A stretch of DNA of 64,000 bases, from positions 248,001 to 312,000 of the forward strand of contig NZ_JAGPXT010000001.1 of assembly GCF_018070465.1 (NCBI RefSeq), in the 5' to 3' direction. Made by a program: the position numbers and the translations under genes. The notes beneath the pieces are model-generated. The model saw only the letters and a program-made list of their open reading frames with translations. It did not search any database and had not been told where the DNA came from. This document shows, in pieces, positions 24,187-32,808 of the stretch. The DNA comes from Micromonospora sp. C95 (GTDB lineage: Bacteria > Actinomycetota > Actinomycetes > Mycobacteriales > Micromonosporaceae). The stretch's first letter is position 1. Every line of letters begins with the position of its first letter.

Positions 24187-25557
24187 TCAGGTAAGGAATC
24201 CCGGCAGCCGGATGGTGAACGCGGCACCGCCCTCGGGGGCGTGCGCGGCGCTCATCTCACCGCCGAGCCGGCGGACCAGGCCGGCGGCGAGCGCGAGCCC
24301 GAGCCCGCTGCCGACCTTGCGGAGCCCTCGATAGCGCTGGTGCAGCGCTCCACGCTCGAAGGCCACCGTCAGATCGTCGTCGGTCAGCCCGGGTCCGCCG
24401 TCGCGGACCTCGACCACCCCACCGGCACTCGGGTCGGCACCGACCGGCCAGACCGCCAGCACCACCGGCGCACCCGGCGGCACCACCCGCAGCGCGTTCT
24501 CCAGGAGCCCGTCGATCACCTGCCGGATCCGCCCCGGGTCGGTGTACGCCGGCACCGGCTGCCCCGGCAGCTCCGTGCGGAACGTCACCCCGACCGAGGA
24601 GCACCGGTCCGCCCAGCTCCGGCCGGCGTCAGCCGCCAGGGCGACCAGGTCCACCGGCACCGGTTCGAGGGGAAAGTCGACCGCCTCCAGGCGGGCCAGG
24701 GCGAGCAGGTCGGCGACCAGGCGGTCCAGGCGCTCGGCCTCGTCGAGCATGGTCCGACCGGTCTCGGCCGTCGCCGACGGTTCGATCACCCCGTCGGCCA
24801 GCGCCTCGGCGTAGCCCCGGATCGCGGTGAGTGGGGTGCGCAGTTCGTGCGAGACGGAGAGCAGGAACTCCCGCTGTCGTCCCTCGCTGGTGGCCAGTGC
24901 GGCGGCCAGCCCGTTCAGCGCGTACGCCAGGTCGGCCACCTCGGCCGGCGACTCGACCGGCACCCGAACGGTGCGATCGCCCGCCCGCAGCCGGGCCGCG
25001 ACGAGGGCCGCTCGGCGGATCGGTCGGGCCAGGCGGCGGGCGAGCAGCGAGCCGGCGACCGCACCTGCGGCCATCCCCGCCAGCAGCGGCAGCCAGAGGC
25101 CGCGCAGCACCTGACGCCACACTCCCGCCCCGAGCGGACGGGTCAGCACCACGCCGTCGCCGCCGGGCAGCGCCCGGCCCTCGACGAGTGCCCGTTGCCC
25201 GTCGACCAGCCGCCGGCCGGAGAAATTCCGGCCGTTGGACACCCGCTTCACCACCTGGGGAGGCAGGCCGGCACGGTCGACATCACCGCCCGAGATCAGG
25301 TAGATGGTGGTGCCCTGGTTCCCGAGTTGGCGGATCAACCGCTCGCCGGCCAGTTCCCGGACCCGGCCGGGGCGCGCCCGCAGCAGCTCGGCGGCGACCT
25401 GCGCCTGCGCGGCGAGCGCCTGCCGGTCCCGCCGCTCGGCGGCACGGACCGCCACCGGCACCGCGACCACCGCGGTGACCAGCACCGACACCAGGGCCAC
25501 CGCGCAGGTCACCAGCACTGCGCGAGCGGTGAGCGTACGGCCGGGACGATCAGCCAT
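24187..25557 (-). CDS. Membrane sensor histidine kinase (OmpR-partner type)
   Basis: The 456-residue kinase has two membrane segments (about 12-38 and 150-175) around an extracellular sensor of about 110 residues, then HAMP, HisKA with the phospho-acceptor in SVSHELRTPLTAIRGYAE, and an HATPase domain with N (LLENALRV), G1 (VRDGGPGL) and G2 (GSGLGLALA) boxes. The signal is unknown. Its ATG overlaps the response regulator gene by eight bases, so they are translationally coupled and should form one two-component pair. Confidence 0.93.
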   Translation of the reverse strand: MADRPGRTLTARAVLVTCAVALVSVLVTAVVAVPVAVRAAERRDRQALAAQAQVAAELLRARPGRVRELAGERLIRQLGNQGTTIYLISGGDVDRAGLPPQVVKRVSNGRNFSGRRLVDGQRALVEGRALPGGDGVVLTRPLGAGVWRQVLRGLWLPLLAGMAAGAVAGSLLARRLARPIRRAALVAARLRAGDRTVRVPVESPAEVADLAYALNGLAAALATSEGRQREFLLSVSHELRTPLTAIRGYAEALADGVIEPSATAETGRTMLDEAERLDRLVADLLALARLEAVDFPLEPVPVDLVALAADAGRSWADRCSSVGVTFRTELPGQPVPAYTDPGRIRQVIDGLLENALRVVPPGAPVVLAVWPVGADPSAGGVVEVRDGGPGLTDDDLTVAFERGALHQRYRGLRKVGSGLGLALAAGLVRRLGGEMSAAHAPEGGAAFTIRLPGFLT

Positions 25558-26242
25558 CGGCGGCGTACCCGACTCCGCGATGGGTCCGGATCACGCTGGC
25601 ATCGCCGAGCTTCGCCCGGACCTGCGCCACGTGCACGTCGACGGTACGGGTGCCGGCGTGTGCCGCGTATCCCCAGACCGCGGCCAGCAGTTCCTCCCGG
25701 GAGAAGACCCGACCGGGCCGGCTCATCAGGTGGACCAGCAGGTCGAACTCGGTGGAGGTCAGCTGCACCGGAGCGCCGTCGGCGGTGACCGACCTACGGT
25801 CCGGGTCGACGGTGACCCGGCCGAGCACGACGGGCTGCCCGGCACCGCCCGGCGGGCCGGCGGCGCGGCGCAGCACCGCCCGCAGCCGGGCGACGAGTTC
25901 CCGGGGGCTGAACGGCTTGGTGAGGTAGTCGTCGGCCCCCAACTCCAGGCCGACGACCCGGTCCACCTCGTCGTCGCGGGCGGTGAGGAAGATGACCGGG
26001 GTCCAGTCGCCGGCCTCGCGCAGGCGACGGCAGATCTCGGTGCCGGCCAGACCCGGCAGGGCGATGTCGAGTACGCAGGCCACCGGACGCAACCGGCGAG
26101 CCGCCGAGAGGCCGGCGCTGCCGTCCCGTTCGACGTGCACACCGAAACCGTCCCGGCTGAGGTAGAGCCGGACCAGGTCGGCGATGCTCGGTTCGTCCTC
26201 CACCACGAGGACCAGCCCGCGTTGCGGGTTCTCGGCGGTCAC
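25550..26242 (-). CDS. OmpR/PhoB family response regulator
   Basis: The 230-residue product has a receiver domain (VEDEPS acidic pair, phosphorylation site in CVLDIALPG, TARDD, lysine in YLTKPFSPREL) and a winged-helix output domain (LTSTEFDLLVHLMSRPGRVF, RTVDVHVAQVRAKLG). It is the first gene of the operon with the histidine kinase and probably the DUF5666-like lipoprotein. Targets are not evident. Confidence 0.95.
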   Translation of the reverse strand: MTAENPQRGLVLVVEDEPSIADLVRLYLSRDGFGVHVERDGSAGLSAARRLRPVACVLDIALPGLAGTEICRRLREAGDWTPVIFLTARDDEVDRVVGLELGADDYLTKPFSPRELVARLRAVLRRAAGPPGGAGQPVVLGRVTVDPDRRSVTADGAPVQLTSTEFDLLVHLMSRPGRVFSREELLAAVWGYAAHAGTRTVDVHVAQVRAKLGDASVIRTHRGVGYAADG

Positions 26243-26312
26243 TGGGCCATGATTGCCGATCGACGGGACCGGCAGCGTCAGGCTGTGTTCGGATTCGGTA
26301 AGAAGACGCGCC

Positions 26313-26822
26313 TCAGCGGGCCACGACGGGCTGGAAGGTGACCGGTCGGGCGGTGGGGGCGTCGGCGACGGTGGTCACGACCCGTGGCTGCGCGCTGCGG
26401 ACGCGGGTACGGAAGGCGTGGTTCAGCAACGCGTCCAGCTGCCATACCTGCTTCGGGTGCTGGGTACGGATCAGGAAACGCTCGCGGATACCGTCGATCG
26501 CGGTGGCGGCCAGTTCGACGCAGTGCAGGCGCGGGTCGGGGCTCCAGGTGACGTGGCTCAGCTCGCGGAGTTCCGTGTTGAGGTGCAGGCGGAGCCGATG
26601 CAGCACCCGCGTCTGCCGGGTGACCACCAGCCGCCGATGGGTGAGCAGCAGCAGATACTCCCCGTGGACCGGCCGGTCGGGCCGGCTGCACCGGGTGACC
26701 AGGATGGTGGCGTCGCCGGAACCCACGCAGCGACGAAACACCGGCATGTGCCGACTGGCGGTCTGCACCGCCAGTCCGGCCTCGGCGGCGGCCGGAAGGA
26801 ACGTTCGGGAGAAGACGTCCAT
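26313..26822 (-). CDS. Conserved hypothetical protein
   Basis: A 169-residue soluble protein starting at ATG 26822 (MDVFSRTFLP); the open frame upstream is low-complexity. It contains RPDRPVHGEYLLLLTHRRLVVTRQ, a pattern seen in proteins with a PH-like beta-barrel (a 'tells whether to read this as lipid-binding' clue only), followed by a histidine- and arginine-rich C-terminus. No family could be named. It lies upstream of the two-component operon on the same strand with a 70-bp gap. Confidence 0.55.
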   Translation of the reverse strand: MDVFSRTFLPAAAEAGLAVQTASRHMPVFRRCVGSGDATILVTRCSRPDRPVHGEYLLLLTHRRLVVTRQTRVLHRLRLHLNTELRELSHVTWSPDPRLHCVELAATAIDGIRERFLIRTQHPKQVWQLDALLNHAFRTRVRSAQPRVVTTVADAPTARPVTFQPVVAR

Positions 26823-26908
26823 GACCTGCCCAACGACCCCTGCCCCCACAGCGACGCGGCCCCCAACATGCTTTCTGCAATTTCCACCCCACCCCACCAC
26901 CCCACTGC

Positions 26909-26969
26909 GTTGATCAAGAAGTTTTGGTCGCCGACGCGCGCTCAGCCCGACCAGAACTTCTTGATCAAC
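26909..26969. terminator. Family-A intergenic hairpin downstream of thiolase
   Basis: A 22-bp stem with one mismatch: the left arm begins GTTGATCAAGAAGTTTTGG (26909) and pairs with 26948-26969; 17-base loop. C/A-rich and G-rich flanks extend the pairing. It lies 28 bases after the minus-strand thiolase stop. Confidence 0.8.
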
Positions 26970-26997
26970 TTGGCGGGGTGGGGTGGGTGGGGCGCGG

Positions 26998-28170
26998 TCA
27001 GAGGAGTTCGAGGATGGTGGCGTTGGCCATTCCGCCGCCTTCGCACATGGTCTGGAGGCCGTAGCGGATGTTGTTGTCGCGCATGTGGGCGAGCATCGTG
27101 GTCATGATCCGGGCACCGGAGCCGCCGAGTGGATGCCCGAGGGCGATCGCACCACCGCGCGGGTTGAGCCGCTCCGGGTCCGCCTCGGTCTCCGCCAACC
27201 AGGCCAGCGGTACCGGGGCGAACGCCTCGTTCACCTCGTACACCCCGATCTCCTCGATGCCCAGCCCCGCGCGGCGCAGCGCCTTCGCGGTCGCCGGGAT
27301 CGGCGCGGTGAGCATGGCGACCGGGTCGTCGGCCGCGACCACGGCGGTGTGCACGCGGGCCAACGGGCGCAGCCCGTGCCGGCTGGCCCACTCGCTCGTG
27401 GTGACCGCGAGCGCGGCGGCACCGTCGGAGATCTGCGAGGCCGAACCGGCGGTGACCACACCGTCCGGGCGGAATGGCGTGGGCAGCTCGCCCAGCTTCG
27501 CCAGCGAGGTGTCGCGTCGGATGCCCTCGTCCACCGCGAACTTGCCGCCGTCCGCGAGCGCCACCGGGGCCAGCTCGGCCTCGAACGCCCCCGCGTCCTG
27601 CGCGGCGGCGGCCTTCTCGTGGCTGGTCAGCGCGAACTCGTCGAGCTGAGCCCGGGACAGGCGCCACCGCTGCGCGATCAGCTCCGCTCCCACGCCCTGG
27701 TTGAAGGGAAGCGGGGAGTCCTCGGCGACTCCCTCGACCCCCCGGTAACGGTTCAGGATCTGCTCGCTGAACGGCATTCCACCGGCGACGCTGGAGCCCA
27801 TCGGCACCCGGGTCATCGACTCGACCCCGCCCGCGACGACCAGATCCGCCTGACCGGAGAGCACGGTGGCCGCGGCGAAGTGCAGGGCCTGCTGGCTGGA
27901 ACCGCACTGCCGGTCCACGGTGGTGCCCGGAACCGACTCGGGCCAGCCGGCGGCCAGTACGGCGTTGCGGGCGGTGTTCCACGACTGCTCGCCGACCTGC
28001 GACACGCAGCCCCAGACCACGTCGTCCACCAGAGCCGGATCGATTCCGGTGCGTTCGGCCAGGGCGCGCAGGACATGTGCGGACAGATCCACCGGGTGCA
28101 CCGTGGCCAGGCTGCCCTTGCGCCGCCCGACCGGGGTACGCACCGCACCGACGACAACCGCGTCACTCAT
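26998..28170 (-). CDS. Thiolase family protein (acetyl-CoA C-acetyltransferase)
   Basis: The 390-residue product starts at ATG 28170 with GGGGAG upstream. Thiolase hallmarks are present: nucleophile C89 in VDRQCGSSQQAL, NEAFAPVPLAW, catalytic histidine in ALGHPLGGSGAR and the second cysteine in MCEGGGMA. Thiolases make or cleave beta-ketoacyl-CoA; the direction (beta-oxidation or acetoacetyl-CoA synthesis) cannot be decided because no other fatty-acid gene is adjacent. A family-A hairpin follows it. Confidence 0.93.
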   Translation of the reverse strand: MSDAVVVGAVRTPVGRRKGSLATVHPVDLSAHVLRALAERTGIDPALVDDVVWGCVSQVGEQSWNTARNAVLAAGWPESVPGTTVDRQCGSSQQALHFAAATVLSGQADLVVAGGVESMTRVPMGSSVAGGMPFSEQILNRYRGVEGVAEDSPLPFNQGVGAELIAQRWRLSRAQLDEFALTSHEKAAAAQDAGAFEAELAPVALADGGKFAVDEGIRRDTSLAKLGELPTPFRPDGVVTAGSASQISDGAAALAVTTSEWASRHGLRPLARVHTAVVAADDPVAMLTAPIPATAKALRRAGLGIEEIGVYEVNEAFAPVPLAWLAETEADPERLNPRGGAIALGHPLGGSGARIMTTMLAHMRDNNIRYGLQTMCEGGGMANATILELL

Positions 28171-28298
28171 ATCTACTCCCCGGTAACTTGGGCTGCTCCC
28201 GATCCTACGCCCACCCGGGCCCCCTCCCCGACCCCGCTCTCGCCGGTCGGCGCTCCGGGGCGGATGCCGGTGCCCGGCGGCGCTGGCATGCTGGTGCC

Positions 28299-28742
28299 GT
28301 GGCGGACGACACGATCGCACAACGGTGGCGGGTGCCACCCGCCCTATCCGTGCTCAAACTGGCTGCCGCGGCCGTCGTGCTCGCCCTCGGCATACTGCTC
28401 GCCGCGGGTGACCCGCTTCGGCCGGTGCTCGGCGGGTTGGCCGCGGCGGCCCTCGTCGGGTGGGGTCTGCGGGATCTGCTCGCGCCGGTACGACTGGCGG
28501 TGGACGCGAGCGGCGTCACCGTGCCGGCCGGGATGCTGAGCCGGCGGCACCTGCCCTGGCCGACGGTGGAGACCATTCAGGTGCACCGTCGGTCCGGACG
28601 CGGACTCGCCGGACCGACCTTGGAGATCGACACAGGGGACTCGCTGCACCTGTTCAGCCGGCTCGATCTCGGTGCCGATCCGGCCGAGGTCGCCGACGCG
28701 CTGCGCGCCGCCCGGGCGGCGAGTACCGACGGCACCGGTTGA
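28299..28742 (+). CDS. PH-domain membrane protein
   Basis: The 147-residue product from GTG 28299 has two hydrophobic segments (about 18-35 and 40-58) and a cytoplasmic domain (about 60-145) with the bacterial PH pattern VTVPAGMLSRRHLPWPTVETIQV. The Rv0010c-like membrane proteins found next to cyclophilin genes in actinobacteria have this layout. Their function is unknown. It is convergent with the rhomboid gene. Confidence 0.7.
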   Translation: MADDTIAQRWRVPPALSVLKLAAAAVVLALGILLAAGDPLRPVLGGLAAAALVGWGLRDLLAPVRLAVDASGVTVPAGMLSRRHLPWPTVETIQVHRRSGRGLAGPTLEIDTGDSLHLFSRLDLGADPAEVADALRAARAASTDGTG

Positions 28743-28820
28743 TCCACTCCGCGCACCCCGGGCCGGCGACCCGCCACCGGCGGTGCTGCCCCGTGCCCGC
28801 CGCCACGTGCCGGGCAGCGG

Positions 28821-29732
28821 TCAGCCCAGCAGCGCGGCGGTGCGGACCAGGGCCATCCCGAGCAGCACCACCACGATGATCACGCCACCGGCGACCTGCA
28901 CGAGCGTCCGGCGCGAGCGCGGCGCGTAGGCCAGCACCAGGGCCATCAGCGCGCCGAACACCAGGCCGCCCAGGTGACCGGCGATCGAGATCTGCGGCAC
29001 GGTGAAGGTGAAGATCAGATTGATCACCAGGATGGGGACGATGGCCGAGGTGTCCCGCCCCAGCCGCCGCATGATCACAAAAATCGCCGCGAAAAGGCCG
29101 AAGATGGCGGTCGACGCTCCCGCCGACATCCGGTTGGGCGCGCTGAACACGTAGACCGCGACGTTGCCGCCGAAGCCGGCGATGAAGTAGAGGGCGGCGA
29201 AGCGCAGCGGCCCGAGCACCGCCTCCAGCGAACGGCCGAGCACCCAGAGCGCCCACATGTTCAACAGCAGGTGCACCACGCCGTAGTGCAGGAACATCGC
29301 GGTGAACAGGCGGTACCACTGGCCCTCGGCGACTCCGCCGACGGTGCCGTCGAGGAACATCGCCCGACCCAGCACCGCGCCCCACTCGGTCAACGGGGTG
29401 CCGCCGCCCATCAGCCCGCCGAAGCCGGTGCCGCCGGCCGCCGCGTCCCCACCCCGGTCCGAGGCGATCGACACCAGCATCACCAGCAAATTGAGGGCGA
29501 TCAGGGTCTTGGTCACGTAACCCTGCCGGCCGACTTCACCGCCACCGAAGGCGGTACGCGCCGGCCGCACGCTGCGGCGTCCCTCCGACACGCACTCCGG
29601 GCACTGGAACCCGACCGACGCCTCGTTCATGCAGTCCGGGCAGATCGACCGGTCACACCGGGTGCAACGGACGTACGTCTCCCGGCCGGGGTGGCGGTAG
29701 CAGGCCGGCGTGGTCGGCGGGGACTCACTCAT
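28821..29732 (-). CDS. Rhomboid family intramembrane serine protease with N-terminal zinc-binding motif
   Basis: The 303-residue product has a B-box-like Cys/His cluster (CYRHPGRETYVRCTRCDRSICPD is the region; residues 11-49 carry H and seven Cys), then at least six membrane segments. Rhomboid features are HYGVVHLLLNMWALW, the catalytic serine in SAGASTAIFGLFAA and the catalytic histidine in IAGHLGGLVFG. The usual GASG is GAST here, but the serine is kept. Rhomboids cleave membrane proteins within the bilayer; the substrate is unknown. In many actinobacteria this gene neighbours cyclophilin near the replication origin, as here. Confidence 0.9.
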   Translation of the reverse strand: MSESPPTTPACYRHPGRETYVRCTRCDRSICPDCMNEASVGFQCPECVSEGRRSVRPARTAFGGGEVGRQGYVTKTLIALNLLVMLVSIASDRGGDAAAGGTGFGGLMGGGTPLTEWGAVLGRAMFLDGTVGGVAEGQWYRLFTAMFLHYGVVHLLLNMWALWVLGRSLEAVLGPLRFAALYFIAGFGGNVAVYVFSAPNRMSAGASTAIFGLFAAIFVIMRRLGRDTSAIVPILVINLIFTFTVPQISIAGHLGGLVFGALMALVLAYAPRSRRTLVQVAGGVIIVVVLLGMALVRTAALLG

Positions 29733-29884
29733 CGCCGGCCCCAGACACCCGAGCGCTCAGTCATGCGAGCAAAGGTACCCCGCGCTGCCACTCGGGCGGT
29801 CGACACGTATCCCGGCCGGGGCCGCCCTCGCCCGGCCCGGCCCGCCGCGCCCAGCCGCGGCCGGCGGGCCGGATCCAGCGCGAG

Positions 29885-30412
29885 TCAGGCCGAGCGCTCG
29901 ATCTCGATGCGCTCGATGACGACGTCCTGGAGCGGCCGGTCGCTGGGGCCGGTCGGGGTGTTGGCGATCGCCTCGACGATCTTCGCGGACTGCTCGTCGG
30001 CGACCTGTCCGAAGATGGTGTGCCGGTTGTTCAGGTGCGGCGTCGGCGAGACGGTGATGAAGAACTGCGAGCCGTTGGTGCCGGGCCCGGCGTTCGCCAT
30101 CGCCAGCAGGTACGGCCGGTCGAACCGCAGCTCGGGGTGGAACTCGTCGGCGAACGTGTAGCCCGGCCCGCCACGGCCGGTGCCGGTCGGGTCACCCATC
30201 TGAACCATGAACCCGCTGATCACGCGGTGCGAGATGGTGCCGTCGTAGTACGGACCGTTGCCCGGCTGCCCGGTCCGCGGGTCGGTGTACTCGCGGGTGC
30301 CCTCGGCCAACTCGACGAAGTTGCGGACGGTCTTCGGCGCGTGGTTGCCGAAGAGCTCCAGCCGGATCGGGCCGGCATTGGTGTGCAGGGTGGCGTAGAC
30401 AGCCTCGGCCAC
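29885..30412 (-). CDS. Cyclophilin-type peptidyl-prolyl cis-trans isomerase
   Basis: The 175-residue cytoplasmic protein has all cyclophilin core motifs: TVRNFVELAEG, YYDGTISHRVISGFMVQMGDPTGTG, FADEFHPEL, LAMANAGPGTNGSQFFIT and LNNRHTIFGQV. It should catalyse proline isomerisation. The GTG start at 30412 has AAGGAG five bases upstream. The gene is upstream of the rhomboid gene on the same strand with a 150-bp gap. Gene order cyclophilin-rhomboid-membrane protein is common near actinobacterial oriC (PpiA, Rv0009-type). Confidence 0.95.
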   Translation of the reverse strand: MAEAVYATLHTNAGPIRLELFGNHAPKTVRNFVELAEGTREYTDPRTGQPGNGPYYDGTISHRVISGFMVQMGDPTGTGRGGPGYTFADEFHPELRFDRPYLLAMANAGPGTNGSQFFITVSPTPHLNNRHTIFGQVADEQSAKIVEAIANTPTGPSDRPLQDVVIERIEIERSA

Positions 30413-30528
30413 GGGTACTCCTTACTCGTTGGTCAGTTCCATGCGGATCCTCCCATGTGCCCGATCTGGACATGCGGAGGCATCCGAAGGTGGAGGATGA
30501 GACAGAGCAACTCCCAGGAGGTGGGACC

Positions 30529-31263
30529 GTGTTTGGAAACTGGCGGCGCAAGAGCCAGGCGCAGTTGGCCCGGGCCGAACTGAACCGCAGCATCGGTCAC
30601 CTGAGGCAGGCCGCCACGCATGCCGCAAGGGGAGCCGGCGACACGGTCGGCCCGCGATTCCAGGCGGCCCGCGGTGCGGTGACACCGACCGCCGTCGTGG
30701 TGCGGGACCGGGCATCGAGCGGCCTCGCATCGACGGCCGCCGCCCTCGCGCCGCTGACTCTGGCCGTACGTCACGCGCAGTCCGACGCGGCCGATCGGGC
30801 CGCCAAGGGGAAGAAGGCCGCAGTCGCCAAGCAGGCCGCGGTCACCAGGAAGGCGAAGAAGATGAAGGCGAAGAAGAAGTCCCGCCGGAGCGGGACCATG
30901 ATCGGCTTGTTGGCCGCCGGCACGGTGGCCGGACTCGCCGGTGCGATGGCCCTGCGTCGGCACCGCGAGCAGCAGGAGTGGGCCGAGTACGACGCGGGTG
31001 CCGCGCTTGAGCCGATGCACGAGGAGGTGGAGACCATCGAGGTGCGCACGGCCGGCCCGGCCGGCACCGGCAAGATCTCGACCGGAGCGGGCAGCTCGGC
31101 GGTGGCCGCCGGCGACAGCGCCGCCACCACCGCCACCGCCCCGTCCGGCGTCGCCGCCACCGGAAAGGTCCCCTCGGCCGCCGAGGGTGCCCGCACCACC
31201 ACCGGCCGCCCCGCCGACGACCTGAGCAAGGCCACCAACCACAAGTCCAACACCCGCGCCTGA
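30529..31263 (+). CDS. Basic single-span membrane protein, DUF5324-like
   Basis: The 244-residue product starts at GTG 30529 because a very strong AGGAGGT lies six bases upstream; the longer frame from 30457 adds residues over the leader. Residues 1-140 are helical, Ala/Arg/Lys-rich (AKGKKAAVAKQAAVTRKAKKMKAKKK), one hydrophobic span (about 148-165) follows, and the tail is Ala/Thr/Gly-rich. Composition and position beside the cyclophilin gene resemble actinobacterial DUF5324 proteins, but this is a loose match. Function unknown. It is divergent from cyclophilin. Confidence 0.65.
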   Translation: MFGNWRRKSQAQLARAELNRSIGHLRQAATHAARGAGDTVGPRFQAARGAVTPTAVVVRDRASSGLASTAAALAPLTLAVRHAQSDAADRAAKGKKAAVAKQAAVTRKAKKMKAKKKSRRSGTMIGLLAAGTVAGLAGAMALRRHREQQEWAEYDAGAALEPMHEEVETIEVRTAGPAGTGKISTGAGSSAVAAGDSAATTATAPSGVAATGKVPSAAEGARTTTGRPADDLSKATNHKSNTRA

Positions 31264-31283
31264 CCCCTCCCGCCCCCGCCGGG

Positions 31284-31344
31284 GTTGATCATGAAGTTGT
31301 TGCCGCGACACTCCGGTGAGCGCGGCAACAACTTCATGGTCGAC
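31284..31344. terminator. Family-A intergenic hairpin (bidirectional terminator)
   Basis: A 24-bp stem with two mismatches: left arm begins GTTGATCATGAAGTTGTTGC at 31284 and pairs with 31321-31344; 13-base loop. It sits between convergent genes ending at 31263 and 31380. Confidence 0.8.
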
Positions 31345-31379
31345 GCGACGGCGAGGCAGGCGATCGGGTGGGGCGAGGG

Positions 31380-32555
31380 TCAGAGCCAGTCGTTGCGGCG
31401 GAACCAGCGGTAGAGGGCCAGCGAGATGCTGAGCATCAGGGCCAGCACCACGGGGTAGCCGTAGGTAATCCTCAGCTCCGGCATGAAGTCGAAGTTCATG
31501 CCGTAGATGCCGGCGATCGCGGTCCACACGGCGGCGATGGCCGCCCAGGCCGCGATCTTGCGCATGTCGTTGTTCTGGTCGACCGTCACCTGGGCCAGTC
31601 GCGCCTGGAGGATCGAGTTGAGCAGGTCGTCGTACGAGTTGACCTGCTCGACGGTGCGGCTGAGGTGATCCTGCACGTCCCGGAAGTAGCGGCGTACCTC
31701 CTTGGGCACGTCCCGGTTCATCTGCGAGGTCAGCGTCACAAGCGGCCGCTGCAACGGCATCACCGCCCGCTTGAACTCGACGAGTTCCCGCTTCAGCTGG
31801 TAGATCCGCTGGATCCGGCCGCTGGTCTGGCGGTCGAACACCTCGGTCTCCAGCACGTCCATGTCGTCCTCGAGCTGGTCGGCGACCTCCAGGTAGAGGT
31901 CGACGACCCGGTCCGTGATCGCGTACGCGACGGCCCAGGGGCCGTTGAGCAGCAGCTCCCGGCGAGCCTCCAGCTCCTCGCGTACGGGCGCGAGCCGGCA
32001 GGCGTCACCGTGCCGGACGCTGATCACGAACTGCGGGCCGATGAAGAGCATCACCTGCCCGGTCTCCACCACCTCGGAGTTCTCCGTGAGCTCGGTGTGC
32101 TCGCAGTAGCGGGCGGTGCGCAGCACCAGGAAGCTGACCTCGCCGAAACGTTCGAGCTTCGGACGTTGGTGGGCCTTGACCGCGTCCTCCACGGCCAGCT
32201 CGTGCAGCCCGTAGGTGGTGGCGATCTCGGTCATCTCGGCAAGCTCCGGCTCGTGCAGGCCGAGCCAGACGAAACCCGCTTCGGCGCTGCGCGCCGCAGC
32301 CAACGCATCGGCGTAGTCCCAGTCGCCCGCCTGCCGCTGGCCGTCGATGTAGAGCGCACAGTCGACCACCGCGCTGCGTCGCCGGTCGGCCGACATCTCG
32401 CCGGACTGCGATTCGTCCGGGTTGCGTCGACGGGTCACGGCCCGTACCGGCGACCAGCTCCGCGGCCGCAGGGCACGGCTCCCGCTGGCGCTCGCGGTCC
32501 GGTTGTCGGGGGTGGCCGGGGAGGTCGTCCCCGCGCGCCGCGTCCGCTCCGTCAT
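31380..32555 (-). CDS. corA: CorA family magnesium/cobalt transporter
   Basis: The 391-residue product has a disordered basic N-terminus (about 1-60), a large cytoplasmic domain with coiled helices, and two C-terminal membrane segments. The selectivity motif GMN is in AGIYGMNFDFMPE between them. CorA forms a pentameric Mg2+ channel. ATG 32555 is preferred over the adjacent GTG 32558 by spacing from GGGGAGGG. No magnesium-responsive leader was recognised upstream. Confidence 0.93.
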   Translation of the reverse strand: MTERTRRAGTTSPATPDNRTASASGSRALRPRSWSPVRAVTRRRNPDESQSGEMSADRRRSAVVDCALYIDGQRQAGDWDYADALAAARSAEAGFVWLGLHEPELAEMTEIATTYGLHELAVEDAVKAHQRPKLERFGEVSFLVLRTARYCEHTELTENSEVVETGQVMLFIGPQFVISVRHGDACRLAPVREELEARRELLLNGPWAVAYAITDRVVDLYLEVADQLEDDMDVLETEVFDRQTSGRIQRIYQLKRELVEFKRAVMPLQRPLVTLTSQMNRDVPKEVRRYFRDVQDHLSRTVEQVNSYDDLLNSILQARLAQVTVDQNNDMRKIAAWAAIAAVWTAIAGIYGMNFDFMPELRITYGYPVVLALMLSISLALYRWFRRNDWL

Positions 32556-32784
32556 CACGCCCTCCCCCCGCCGGCTGCGGTTTGCAGGTTACGCCGCCGC
32601 AGCGGTCATGGCCGAGCGGCAAGGGTGGCGCCGGACGGACCGGACCGCATCAGGGGGGTGAGGGGTGGTCCGGCCCGTCCGGCGCCGTGGGGGCGGGGGT
32701 TGTGCCTACGCGTCGTGAATAACGCTCGCAGCATTGTGGGCCCCGAGTCCCCTCAGTGGGAGCCCCGAGCGGGACGGCATCGCC

Positions 32785-32808
32785 TTTCTGTCGGAAAGCC
32801 GACAGAAA
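32785..32808 (-). terminator. Hairpin directly after aminotransferase stop codon
   Basis: TTTCTGTCGG and CCGACAGAAA form a perfect 10-bp stem with a 4-base loop, immediately downstream (minus strand) of the TAA stop at 32809-32811. Confidence 0.7.

Noticed and set aside
28785..28818. GCTGCCC...GGGCAGC hairpin between the PH-domain and rhomboid genes
   Set aside because: Only a 7-bp stem with a 20-base loop; too weak against the GC background to annotate.
32740..32784. Second hairpin beyond the aminotransferase terminator
   Set aside because: The GGGCC/CTCGGGGC repeats pair only poorly and look like direct rather than inverted repeats.
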